Of a stretch of DNA of 64,000 bases, positions 42,944 through 51,096 are shown piece by piece. The stretch is from the NCBI GenBank assembly GCA_046303375.1, contig JBKCGB010000018.1:37234-101233 (forward strand), given 5' to 3'. The notes beneath the pieces are model-generated. The model was not told the DNA's origin. It worked only from the letters and a program-made list of their open reading frames with translations, and made no database searches. Position 1 is the first letter of the stretch. Every line of letters starts with the position of its first letter. Position numbers and translations under genes: made by a program. The stretch comes from UBA965 sp046303375. Its GTDB lineage: Bacteria; Chloroflexota; Chloroflexia; Chloroflexales; Roseiflexaceae.

Positions 42944-44281
42944 TTAATTGCGATCAGGTGTGTTCTTGCGTACGCGGCGTTGTGACCGCCGTGGCCAATT
43001 CACCGACAAACCACCATGGCGCCGCAGACTTTCGATGACTCGGGCATTCAAGATACGCAGTCGTTTGCGGCTTTCGTCACCCACATGTTGGCGCCGTAAC
43101 CAGTGCGGCAATGCAGCCAAAATCAGTGGGTGCTTGCGAATAACAGGTGGGTCAATTGCGAGTTGCTCCAAGATGATATCGGCGATACGCTGCGCACCAT
43201 CGCGTGGCACTGCGTCACTGAGACGCGCCGCCATGGTCGCACGTACCGCAGGGTCTGCCAACTTGGTAACAGCAGCCACGATGTCGGGAATACGCTGCGA
43301 ATATTCGCCGAGACCGCGTTGCAGCACGAAATCGATGTTGCCGCGCTCTTGGATGCCAACTGCTTCGGTAATAATCACCGGACGACGCATCACCAACGCT
43401 TCCATGAGTGTGCCTGGTCCCGCTTTGGTAACGACCACATCACTGGCTGCCATCAGTTGTTCCATGTTGTCTACAAAGCCGTAGATATGCACATGTGCAG
43501 GGAGTGCCAAGCGCTGTAATTCGGCACGCAACGACGCATTGCGCCCCGTAACAACCAACAACTGCGCTGCAGGATGCGTGTTGTGTAATGCGACAACCAA
43601 CTCGCGCAGACGACCCGAGCCCACCCCACCAGCTGTCAGGAGCAACGTGTATCGTGCGCTGTCGAGCCCAGTGTGCGCACGCGCCTCGTCCACCGTCAAC
43701 GTGCATGCCGTAAATTTCGGATGCACGGGAAAGCCCGCATAAACCACATTCTCGGCAGGCATCCCCTGTTTGATCAACAAATCGACGGCCTCGTAGGTCG
43801 GCGCAATACACAAATCAGCGTCGAGGTCACCCCACGCAGTATGCAAACTCACCAAATCGGTAACCACCGTGATAAAGCGAAATGGCATGTTGTAGGTGCG
43901 CCGGGCATGGCCAATAAAGCGGTTGGCAAGTGGATGCACTGACACGATCAGATCTGGTTTGTACGATTCAATGGTGCGATGAATATTGCGTTGTGCGGAC
44001 ACGTATGCAATTTGTGAAATTGTGTCAATCCGTCTACGTCCATTGGTAAGTTGGAACAACAAATTGAACAACGGCAACCAGCGTGTGGACAAATCGTCAT
44101 ACAACCCAGGAGCATTGCGCAACAACGGCAACCCGGTGCTCGTAATCATGTCAATGGTGTTGTATTCGAAACCCTGGGTATGTGGGTGCTGGAGTAATGC
44201 GGCGTGCAATGCTGCTGCACCAGAGCGATGCCCACCACCCGTGTCAGAAATTGCGAAAAGAATGCGATAACGTCGACTCAT
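42944..44281 (-). CDS. MGDG synthase/MurG-like glycolipid glycosyltransferase (1)
   Basis: A 445-residue GT28-type enzyme. The N-terminal MGDG_synth domain shows ILFAISDTGGGHRSGAAAL and PDLIVSVHPLANRFIG; the donor domain has LLLTAGGVGSGRL, LLVVTGRNASLRAEL, VHIYGFVDNMEQLMAASDVVVTK and AGPGTLMEALVMRRPVI. It likely makes galactosyl- or glucosyl-diacylglycerol at the inner membrane face, a key lipid of phototrophs. Basic C-terminal tail RRSQRRVRKN may bind acidic lipid. A second copy is at 54644-55804. Confidence 0.85.
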   Translation of the reverse strand: MSRRYRILFAISDTGGGHRSGAAALHAALLQHPHTQGFEYNTIDMITSTGLPLLRNAPGLYDDLSTRWLPLFNLLFQLTNGRRRIDTISQIAYVSAQRNIHRTIESYKPDLIVSVHPLANRFIGHARRTYNMPFRFITVVTDLVSLHTAWGDLDADLCIAPTYEAVDLLIKQGMPAENVVYAGFPVHPKFTACTLTVDEARAHTGLDSARYTLLLTAGGVGSGRLRELVVALHNTHPAAQLLVVTGRNASLRAELQRLALPAHVHIYGFVDNMEQLMAASDVVVTKAGPGTLMEALVMRRPVIITEAVGIQERGNIDFVLQRGLGEYSQRIPDIVAAVTKLADPAVRATMAARLSDAVPRDGAQRIADIILEQLAIDPPVIRKHPLILAALPHWLRRQHVGDESRKRLRILNARVIESLRRHGGLSVNWPRRSQRRVRKNTPDRN

Positions 44282-44309
44282 ACGGCTCCTCTCACAATAC
44301 CGCAATATC

Positions 44310-44329
44310 CATGATTGTCATCAATCATG
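44310..44329. promoter_or_regulatory. Inverted repeat in the divergent glycolipid GT/SARP region
   Basis: CATGATTG and CAATCATG (8-base arms) with a four-base spacer, 29 bases upstream of the glycosyltransferase start. A possible operator for either gene. Confidence 0.35.
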
Positions 44330-44382
44330 CCTATTACGTTCTGTACTACTATCCTACCATACCCTGCAACGATTGGATACAT

Positions 44383-44405
44383 TCCCCCAAACGGGGGATT
44401 ATTTT
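44383..44405 (+). terminator. Attenuator-like hairpin upstream of the SARP gene
   Basis: TCCCCC pairs with GGGGGA around an AAAC loop, followed by TTATTTT. It lies about 90 bases before the SARP start on the same strand and looks like a small terminator or attenuator. Confidence 0.35.
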
Positions 44406-44493
44406 GATGCACATTGGGGGATACACATCACCACCACATTCACATATGCTACGTGCACCAAGGGTTTTGTTGATACAAAAAGGAGTAAATCCT

Positions 44494-45300
44494 ATGCCAT
44501 CAACGACTGCACTACGCTCCTACTGGCATCGTCGCCCGGCTGGTCCACCCGTCCTCCATGCTCAGCTCTTTGGGCAAACCACATGCCACGTCAATCACAC
44601 GCCCATCACTCCCCAGTTGTGGCGCAATCGGCGCGCCTTCGATTTGCTTTTGCAACTCATCAATGCGGAGCGCCATACGGTAGCACGCACCACCATGACA
44701 ACCCAACTCTGGCCAGATCTCGATGACCAATCGGCAGCCAACAACTTGCGTGTTTCGTTGCATCGACTACGCAACATTCTGGCTGCCGTCACCCCGCATA
44801 GCGATACCTTGATACACGCCACACCGCAATACATCATTCTCACTCTGCCCACTGGCAGTAGTATTGACGCACTTGAGTTTGCAGACGCAGTGCATCGGCT
44901 ACGGTTCACGCGTGATGCCCACTATGCACTGCCACTACTCCGTCGTGCCTGCGATCTCTACCAAGGCAATTACCTGGCAGATCAGCCACCCGATGATTGG
45001 ATTTTTGCTCTCCGCGAACACTATGCCACCGCATTTGCGGATATGTCACTGCGCCTTGGGCGCATCTTGCTTGACAAACATCTCCACCCCGAACTCGTCG
45101 AACGCATGTGGCAACTGTTGAACCACGACCCGAGTAGCGAAGGCGCTCATCAACTACTGATGCAGTCGTATTTGGCCACAGGGAATCACGACATGGTACG
45201 CCGTGTCTACCAAAGTTGTCAGACCATGTTGTGGCAACACCTCGGGTTACATCCCCATCAACACACCACGGACATCTACACACAGGTATCCACGGGCTAA
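44494..45300 (+). CDS. Small SARP/BTAD-type transcriptional regulator
   Basis: A 268-residue protein. The N-terminal part is an OmpR-like DNA-binding domain (LWRNRRAFDLLLQLINAERH, QLWPDLDDQSAANNLRVSLHRLRNIL), followed by the bacterial transcriptional activator domain (LPLLRRACDLYQGNYLADQP to LHPHQHTTDIY). No NB-ARC or TPR part follows, so it is a minimal SARP. ATG at 44494 has AAAGGAG upstream. Its targets are unknown; the recombinase downstream may be in the same unit. Confidence 0.82.
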   Translation: MPSTTALRSYWHRRPAGPPVLHAQLFGQTTCHVNHTPITPQLWRNRRAFDLLLQLINAERHTVARTTMTTQLWPDLDDQSAANNLRVSLHRLRNILAAVTPHSDTLIHATPQYIILTLPTGSSIDALEFADAVHRLRFTRDAHYALPLLRRACDLYQGNYLADQPPDDWIFALREHYATAFADMSLRLGRILLDKHLHPELVERMWQLLNHDPSSEGAHQLLMQSYLATGNHDMVRRVYQSCQTMLWQHLGLHPHQHTTDIYTQVSTG

Positions 45301-45368
45301 GCTCATACCACAACCTGCTCGTTTTCTCGTATAATAGGGGGTATTACGACAGACTGTGGTAGCACACG

Positions 45369-46379
45369 ATGGCATATACGTTTGCACAAGCACTCATTGA
45401 TTGGCAACTCAACCAACAACGCCGGCGCCGGCCGTTGTCACCTGCGACCATTGCATCGTATGGTGATGCGTGGCACTCATTTATGCATTGGGCACATGCA
45501 AATCAACGGCATGACGTGGCAGACATCACTGCGACCGATGTAGCAGATTGGCTCAATACACTCACCCGTCATGCAGATGGTAGTGTGCTGACCTATAGTC
45601 ACGGTGCATTAGCGATATGTCGCTTTTTAGCAGATCGCAAGCTCCTGAGCTGTGATGTGTCGTTGATTGCCATGCATGCCAGCGATGCACGCCCACGGAC
45701 GACACCGAGTCGCGCCCCCGACGTTGCTGATTTGCGCCGTCTGGTCAGCTTTTATGACCACGAGCTCCCCGCAGGCCCTATACAGAGCAAAGCCGAACGC
45801 ATGCGATTGAGCCAATTGCGTAATGCGGCGCTGTTGCATCTGTTGTTTTCGACTGCATCGCGCATCTCCGAAGTACTCGCCCTTGACACCAGCGACCTCA
45901 AAGGTGATCATGGCATGCTCGCCAATCGTGTCTCGGTCATCGGCAAGGGTGACAAACGGCGTACCGTGTTTGTTCGTCCACATGCTCGTACTGCACTCGA
46001 ACGCTACTTGTTAGCACGGCGGGCATCGTTTCCACATGCAACGGCACTCTTTATTTCGCATGGGCCCCGAGGTGCTGGCCACCGCCTCAACCGGATTGCA
46101 GCGTGGGGTATTGTCACACACGCTGCGCTGACACTCGCTGATACCGTGGCCGCATCTGGCAAGCTGGCCGAAGCACGCCTGCTCCGCGATACCACACCAC
46201 ATACTTTTCGCCATTTTGTCGCCATGTGGCTCCTCAACGAAGGGGTGCAACTTTCCGAGGTTTCGGCAATTTTGGGGCATGCCAGTACACGAATCACTGA
46301 GCAGTACTATGCCCGTCATACCGATAGTCGCCTCGCCGAAGTGCACGACCAGTTTGCAGCAGACCCACTCGCCGAATAA
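45369..46379 (+). CDS. Tyrosine recombinase (XerC/XerD-like integrase)
   Basis: A 336-residue phage-integrase family protein. A SAM-like N-domain (about 5-95) precedes the catalytic domain with R (TASRISEVL), K (VIGKGDKRR), HTFRHF, LGHAS and the nucleophile Tyr in ITEQYYARHT. The family resolves chromosome dimers or mobilises elements. No inverted ends, att sites or cargo are visible nearby, so a housekeeping Xer-like role is likelier. A TATAAT box lies at about 45331, and no clear ribosome-binding site is present. Confidence 0.88.
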   Translation: MAYTFAQALIDWQLNQQRRRRPLSPATIASYGDAWHSFMHWAHANQRHDVADITATDVADWLNTLTRHADGSVLTYSHGALAICRFLADRKLLSCDVSLIAMHASDARPRTTPSRAPDVADLRRLVSFYDHELPAGPIQSKAERMRLSQLRNAALLHLLFSTASRISEVLALDTSDLKGDHGMLANRVSVIGKGDKRRTVFVRPHARTALERYLLARRASFPHATALFISHGPRGAGHRLNRIAAWGIVTHAALTLADTVAASGKLAEARLLRDTTPHTFRHFVAMWLLNEGVQLSEVSAILGHASTRITEQYYARHTDSRLAEVHDQFAADPLAE

Positions 46380-46411
46380 CAGTCGCAACACCGCTCTCAT
46401 TATTTTATGAG

Positions 46412-46441
46412 TTGAATATCAGCCCCAATCCGTGCTATACT
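46412..46441 (+). promoter_or_regulatory. Promoter of the NlpC/P60 gene, giving a long leader
   Basis: TTGAAT (46412-46417), 18-base spacer, TGC-TATACT (46436-46441). The start codon is at 46620, so the leader would be about 170 bases. That stretch (46448-46619) has several complementary segments but no gene. Confidence 0.5.
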
Positions 46442-46619
46442 CGCAGTCAGGATTGTTGTCAGATTGATGTAAACATCACATCAGACACTTTTCAACGCAT
46501 CATGATGCAATAATCAACATCTGATTATGCGCATACGACATGACCTGACACACTGATTATTGACATATAACGTGCCACGCAATCACATGGTTTGAGTGGC
46601 ACCTGGGAGTACTTCCGGC

Positions 46620-48200
46620 ATGGTCGATCATTCTCAATCACAACCCGAGCTTTTACGACGAGCCCAGCAACGGCGGCGTGATTACGAACGCGTAGACAGC
46701 ATGACGAGCATCACAGATCGTATCCCTACGCTACATACACTCCTTAAAAACCCCGAATCATTGTTGGAACGCATCCCACCACGCGCAATCATGCACATCT
46801 TGGTGATTGCCATCATCCCCCTCGCCATGTTGGCGAGTCGGATTGATGTTGTCAATCGTGACATGAACGCTTCCGCAGTCACAACCACCATCAGTGACAA
46901 TGGTGACGGATTTACTGTTGATGTGGCACCACTCACCGTGGATGCGGTTGGGACAATTGGTGATAATCCACTCAGCGAAAGCGAAGATTTACCCGTGCCA
47001 CTTTCGGTGGTATCGCGCAATCAGGTGCTTGCACCAGTGGTCGTACCAGTTACTGTCACCGTTGACAACGCATTCATGCGCAATGGCCCGGGCATCAATT
47101 ACGACCCCATCACCCGTGCTGAAGCCGGCTTAGCGCTGCAAGTTATTGGTAAATACGGTGACTGGTATCAAGTACGTGAACGCGTAGATACACCAGTTTT
47201 CTGGATGGCCGGAGAACTTTTGTCACTCCCCGAAGATGCACCAAGCACGATTTTTGATCTCTTTGATAATGAAATCCCCCCACCCCCACCACCACGCATT
47301 GCTATTGTGCGTGAATCCGGTCTCACCATGCGTGATGGTCCGGGGACCAACTATGTGGCCATTACCACACTCAAACTCAACGCCAATGTGGAGTTAATTG
47401 AGCGCTACCAGGACTGGTATCACATCGGCGTCGAGAATAACGTGGATGGCTGGGTGCGAGCCGACTTCCTCGAAGTCACGCCCGATATCGCAAAGCGTGT
47501 CATAACCGCCGACAGTATCCCCGATCCATCACCAGAGCTCGTGGCAATTATTACTGGTGATACCGTCAATTTGCGCCGTGGGCCCGATTCACGCCACGCA
47601 AAACTGGATACTGTGGCCAAAGGGCAACGACTCGATTTGATTGGCAAATACAAAGACTGGGTACAGGTCAGCTACAACAACAAAAAAGCCTGGGTGTTCC
47701 GCGAATTGTTGAGTGTATCGTCACATGTGCTCCGCCGTGTACCAACCACATCCGATTTCCCCGCACTCCCCGTCGCACCCGTCAAAACCAAGTACACAAA
47801 TATTTCAACGAGTAGTGATGTGGCCAACATTGCCCTGCAGTATGTCGGCTACCGCTATGTGTGGGGCGGGACTACACCCAAGAGTGGATTTGACTGTAGC
47901 GGATTGATGCAATATGCGTTCAAACAAGTGGGCGTGGATATTCCACGTATCGCCGCATCTCAGTTCAATGCGAGTAATGGCGTACAAATCAGCGGCATCG
48001 AAAACTTAGCAGCCGGTGATTTGCTCTTTTTCACGGGGTTCAACTCTCGTGGACGCCGTGGTATTACGCACGTGTCAATGTATCTCGGCAACGGCAAAAT
48101 GGTGCATGCCATGAACCCAAGTTACGGCATCCAAGTTTCCAATTTCTTCGATGATTTCTGGTTGCGCCACTACTACGGTGCGGTGCGTATCCGCCGCTAG
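46620..48200 (+). CDS. SH3b-repeat NlpC/P60 peptidoglycan endopeptidase
   Basis: A 526-residue wall hydrolase. One N-terminal membrane segment (IMHILVIAIIPLAMLASRI, about 56-75), then three bacterial SH3 repeats beginning VDNAFMRNGPGINYD, ESGLTMRDGPGTNYV and GDTVNLRRGPDSRHA, then the NlpC/P60 domain (last 130 residues) with Cys in GFDCSGLMQ, His in GITHVSMYLGNG and a third polar residue in VHAMNP. It cuts peptide stems in peptidoglycan outside the membrane. ATG at 46620 follows GGGAG. A strong terminator follows. Confidence 0.9.
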   Translation: MVDHSQSQPELLRRAQQRRRDYERVDSMTSITDRIPTLHTLLKNPESLLERIPPRAIMHILVIAIIPLAMLASRIDVVNRDMNASAVTTTISDNGDGFTVDVAPLTVDAVGTIGDNPLSESEDLPVPLSVVSRNQVLAPVVVPVTVTVDNAFMRNGPGINYDPITRAEAGLALQVIGKYGDWYQVRERVDTPVFWMAGELLSLPEDAPSTIFDLFDNEIPPPPPPRIAIVRESGLTMRDGPGTNYVAITTLKLNANVELIERYQDWYHIGVENNVDGWVRADFLEVTPDIAKRVITADSIPDPSPELVAIITGDTVNLRRGPDSRHAKLDTVAKGQRLDLIGKYKDWVQVSYNNKKAWVFRELLSVSSHVLRRVPTTSDFPALPVAPVKTKYTNISTSSDVANIALQYVGYRYVWGGTTPKSGFDCSGLMQYAFKQVGVDIPRIAASQFNASNGVQISGIENLAAGDLLFFTGFNSRGRRGITHVSMYLGNGKMVHAMNPSYGIQVSNFFDDFWLRHYYGAVRIRR

Positions 48201-48220
48201 CATACCGATGAGCACCCCGC

Positions 48221-48260
48221 AATCCTCACCTGTGCATTGCACACAGGTGAGGATTTTTTG
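48221..48260 (+). terminator. Intrinsic terminator of the NlpC/P60 gene
   Basis: A perfect 14-base stem (48221-48234 with 48242-48255), seven-base loop and a run of six T (48254-48259). Confidence 0.92.
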
Positions 48261-48289
48261 TACACCAACTCCCCCGTATATGCAAAATA

Positions 48290-48319
48290 TGTACACATTA
48301 TCATGTGTTTGTGTGTACA
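48290..48319. promoter_or_regulatory. Inverted repeat before the sugar-nucleotide gene
   Basis: TGTACACA (48290-48297) and TGTGTACA (48312-48319), perfect 8-base arms with a 14-base spacer, 46 bases before the ATG at 48365. Candidate operator. Confidence 0.4.
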
Positions 48320-48364
48320 CTGTATGCAGATACACCTGCACTCATCTGTACAAAAGGAGTCCGC

Positions 48365-49432
48365 ATGAAAGGATTAATCCTCAGTGGTGGCAAAGGGACA
48401 CGTCTGCGTCCCATCACGTACACCAGTGCCAAACAACTCGTCCCTGTGGCCAACAAGCCTGTACTTTTCCGCGTCATCGAGACGATTCGTGATGCAGGCA
48501 TTACCGACATTGGAGTGATTGTGGGTGATACCGCAGCCGAGGTACAAGCCGCGGTGGGCGATGGGAGTCATTGGGGCGTCAAAATCACCTACATCCAACA
48601 AGATGCACCACTCGGTTTGGCACATGCGGTCAAAATCGCCCACCCCTTCCTCGGTGATGAGCGCTTCGTGATGTTTTTGGGTGACAACTGTATCCAAGGT
48701 GGCATCTCGGGATTGATTCAGCAGTTCCAAACCAGCAACTACAACGCCCAAATCGTCCTCAAAGAAGTGCCAAATCCGCGCTCATACGGTGTAGCCGAAC
48801 TCAACCCGGATGGCAGTATTTTGCGCCTCGTCGAAAAGCCCAAAGAGCCCAAATCAAACTTGGCGTTGGTTGGCATCTACATGTTTGACCACACGATTTG
48901 GCAGGCAATCGATTCCATCAAACCATCGTGGCGGGGTGAGCTCGAAATCACCGATGCCATTCAAGCCCTGGTTGACGGTAAAAAAGTCGTCTTCCCATAT
49001 GTGCATCGCGGCTGGTGGATTGACACCGGCAAAAAAGACGACATGCTCGAAGCCAACCGCCTCGTCCTCGAAGAGCTCCCCGAACAACAGACAGGCACCG
49101 TCGATGCAAACTCGCGCCTGATTGGCAAAGTCATCGTAGAGGCTGGTGCCGAAGTCATCAATAGCACGATTCGTGGGCCAGCCATCATCGGCGAAGGCAC
49201 GCGCATCATTAATTCGTATGTGGGGCCGTTTACGTCGATTTATCACCACTGTACGATTGAAAACAGCGAAATCGAGCATTCCATTGTCCTTGAACACTGC
49301 CGCATCAATGATCTGCCAGGTCGCTTGTGCGACAGCCTGATTGGTCGGCACGTGGATATCTCACGCTCCTCGATGCGCCCGAGTGCCTATCGAATGGTGC
49401 TTGGTGACCATAGTCATGTGGACGTACTCTAG
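48365..49432 (+). CDS. Glucose-1-phosphate thymidylyltransferase, long form
   Basis: A 355-residue nucleotidyltransferase: MKGLILSGGKGTRLRPITYT is the NTP-binding loop, GLAHAVKIAHPFLGDERFVM and FLGDNCI the catalytic metal region, and YVHRGWWIDTGKKDDMLEAN the sugar site. The C-terminal 110 residues form a left-handed beta-helix of hexapeptides (GPAIIGEGTRIINSYVGPFT), as in the long RmlA/StrD-type enzymes. It makes dTDP-glucose for rhamnose-type sugars, a likely donor source for the polysaccharide cluster. AAAGGAG precedes the ATG. Confidence 0.9.
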   Translation: MKGLILSGGKGTRLRPITYTSAKQLVPVANKPVLFRVIETIRDAGITDIGVIVGDTAAEVQAAVGDGSHWGVKITYIQQDAPLGLAHAVKIAHPFLGDERFVMFLGDNCIQGGISGLIQQFQTSNYNAQIVLKEVPNPRSYGVAELNPDGSILRLVEKPKEPKSNLALVGIYMFDHTIWQAIDSIKPSWRGELEITDAIQALVDGKKVVFPYVHRGWWIDTGKKDDMLEANRLVLEELPEQQTGTVDANSRLIGKVIVEAGAEVINSTIRGPAIIGEGTRIINSYVGPFTSIYHHCTIENSEIEHSIVLEHCRINDLPGRLCDSLIGRHVDISRSSMRPSAYRMVLGDHSHVDVL

Positions 49433-49460
49433 TCATCCACGGTGCACCGAATTCCCCATA

Positions 49461-49493
49461 GACGACCGCAGGAGCAGTACCCCTGCGGTCGTC
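49461..49493. terminator. Bidirectional hairpin between the sugar-nucleotide gene and glpX
   Basis: GACGACCGCAGG (49461-49472) pairs with CCTGCGGTCGTC (49482-49493), perfect 12-base stem with a nine-base loop, between convergent genes. Confidence 0.7.
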
Positions 49494-49509
49494 TGCGCAT
49501 GCATTCTAG

Positions 49510-50502
49510 CTAACTGGTTGTGTCAGTATAGTCGATGTCTGATACCTGCATGAGTTTATCCCAGCGGTGATATGCGTCGACATGCCGAATCGTACCCGTC
49601 GTGGCACGCATGACCACCGAATGCGTGCGGGCGCCACCAGTACCATACTGCACACCACGCAAAAAATCCCCCGTGGTAATCCCTGTCGCAGCGAAATAGA
49701 CATTCTCGCCTTTGACTAAGTCGTGTGTATGATAGATGCGTTCAGCATCGATGCCTTGAGTCGCCAACACTGCACGTTCGGCATCGTCACGCGCCCACAC
49801 TTTGGTCTGGATTTCACCACCTAGACACTTGAGCGCACAGGCGGTCACAACTGCTTCGGGCGCACCACCAATCCCCATCAGCATGTCAGCAGGAGCATCC
49901 TCGACAGCAGTCATGACTCCTGCTGCCACATCACCATGTTGAATCAGGCAAATACGGGCACCGGTGGCACGGATTTCACGGATGAGTTGGATGTGACGTG
50001 GGCGATCGAGTACCACCACCGTGATATCGGATACACGCCGACGCAAGGCATTGGCTACCGCATGAATGTTGTCGGCAGTAGATGCATTGATATCAACCAC
50101 CCCACGGGCAGCTTCGCCGACAGCGAGTTTTTGCATGTAGGGCACACCATTCCAGGCATGCAAGGCACCACGCTCTGCCACGGCAATCACTGCAATCGCA
50201 CCGGGCATTCCTTCGGCAAGTAATGTGGTCCCTTCGACGGGGTCAACCGCAATATCCACTGCTGGTGCCTCGCCCGTACCAACTCGTTCACCGGTATAGA
50301 GCATGGGGGCATTGTCTTTTTCGCCCTCACCAATGACGACCACACCATCCATACTGATACTTGCCAATGCAAAACGCATCGCATCAACTGCTGCTTGATC
50401 GGCAGCATCCTTGGCACCACGGCCCATCCAGCGGGCTGCACGCAAGGCGGCAGCTTCGGTACAACGCACCAAATCAAGTCCCAAATTGCGATCAAGATGC
50501 AT
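49510..50502 (-). CDS. glpX: Fructose-1,6-bisphosphatase class II
   Basis: About 330 residues. GlpX marks are VVVIGEGEKDNAPMLYTGE, DIAVDPVEGTT (metal-binding) and LMGIGGAPEAVVTACALK. It converts fructose-1,6-bisphosphate to fructose-6-phosphate in gluconeogenesis and, in some phototrophs, sugar-phosphate cycles. Several ATG codons are possible; GGAGG is best placed for the one at 50502. The promoter at 50524-50553 encloses a palindrome. Confidence 0.93.
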   Translation of the reverse strand: MHLDRNLGLDLVRCTEAAALRAARWMGRGAKDAADQAAVDAMRFALASISMDGVVVIGEGEKDNAPMLYTGERVGTGEAPAVDIAVDPVEGTTLLAEGMPGAIAVIAVAERGALHAWNGVPYMQKLAVGEAARGVVDINASTADNIHAVANALRRRVSDITVVVLDRPRHIQLIREIRATGARICLIQHGDVAAGVMTAVEDAPADMLMGIGGAPEAVVTACALKCLGGEIQTKVWARDDAERAVLATQGIDAERIYHTHDLVKGENVYFAATGITTGDFLRGVQYGTGGARTHSVVMRATTGTIRHVDAYHRWDKLMQVSDIDYTDTTS

Positions 50503-50523
50503 CATTGCCTCCATCATCGTATT

Positions 50524-50553
50524 CCTATAGAGTGATACGTATCAGATGGTCAA
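50524..50553 (-). promoter_or_regulatory. glpX promoter with embedded palindromic operator
   Basis: On the minus strand TTGACC (50553-50548), an 18-base spacer and TATAGG (50529-50524). Inside the spacer is the perfect 12-base palindrome TGATACGTATCA (50533-50544), well placed for a repressor dimer. Confidence 0.6.
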
Positions 50554-50647
50554 ATAGTCCTATCATGGAGTAGGTACGTGGGTGTGCTCGCTGTATTAAC
50601 GAAGCGTAAGAATTGACAGCGCCGGCGACGACTGAGGCGTTTTTTCC

Positions 50648-50676
50648 TTGACAAGCCCTAGCGCATTCACTATAGT
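50648..50676 (+). promoter_or_regulatory. groESL promoter
   Basis: TTGACA (50648-50653), 17-base spacer, TATAGT (50671-50676): an almost consensus sigma70-type promoter. The start site falls in the CIRCE element. Confidence 0.85.
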
Positions 50677-50685
50677 TAGCTGTGG

Positions 50686-50712
50686 TTAGCAGTCACACCT
50701 GTTGACTGCTAA
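50686..50712. promoter_or_regulatory. CIRCE heat-shock operator (variant)
   Basis: TTAGCAGTC, nine bases, GACTGCTAA. The consensus is TTAGCACTC-N9-GAGTGCTAA; the change C to G is made in both arms so symmetry is kept. It lies between promoter and groES, the usual position for HrcA control. Confidence 0.9.
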
Positions 50713-50748
50713 ATCGTGAAGTACATTTTTGAGGAGGATGACACGGAC

Positions 50749-51054
50749 ATGAGTGCAAACTTCCGCATCCGACCGTTGGCCGACCGCGTAGTAGTCAAGC
50801 CGGCCGATCGCGAGGAAAAGACCAAAGGCGGCATTTTTCTGCCCGACACCGCCAGCAAAGAGCGCCCCATGGAGGGTGTGGTGCAGGCCGTAGGTGAGGG
50901 GCGCCGCACCGACAATGGTCAACTGGTACCAATGAGCGTCAAGGTAGGCGACCGCGTGTTGTTCGCCAAGTACAGCGGGACCGAATACAAGGTCGACGAA
51001 ATCGATTACTTGGTGTTGGCCGAAAAAGACATCCTCGGCGTCATCGAGGGATAG
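50749..51054 (+). CDS. groES: GroES co-chaperonin
   Basis: A 101-residue co-chaperonin that caps GroEL. Visible marks are RIRPLADRVVVKPADREEKT, the mobile loop KGGIFLPDTASKERPMEGVV and GDRVLFAKYSGTEYKVDEID. The ATG at 50749 has GAGGAGG upstream; an earlier in-frame ATG would lie before that site. Followed by groEL after 42 bases. Confidence 0.96.
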   Translation: MSANFRIRPLADRVVVKPADREEKTKGGIFLPDTASKERPMEGVVQAVGEGRRTDNGQLVPMSVKVGDRVLFAKYSGTEYKVDEIDYLVLAEKDILGVIEG

Positions 51055-51096
51055 TTTCTCGCGTTTTATACCACAGTTCTGAGGAGTAAATACGTA

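Noticed and set aside
45369..46379. Integrative element marked by the tyrosine recombinase
   Set aside because: No tRNA, direct repeats, phage or cargo genes next to it; the tRNA genes are 29 kb away and intact.
46442..46619. ydaO-type c-di-AMP riboswitch before the wall hydrolase
   Set aside because: The known conserved core is not visible; only generic pairings were found.
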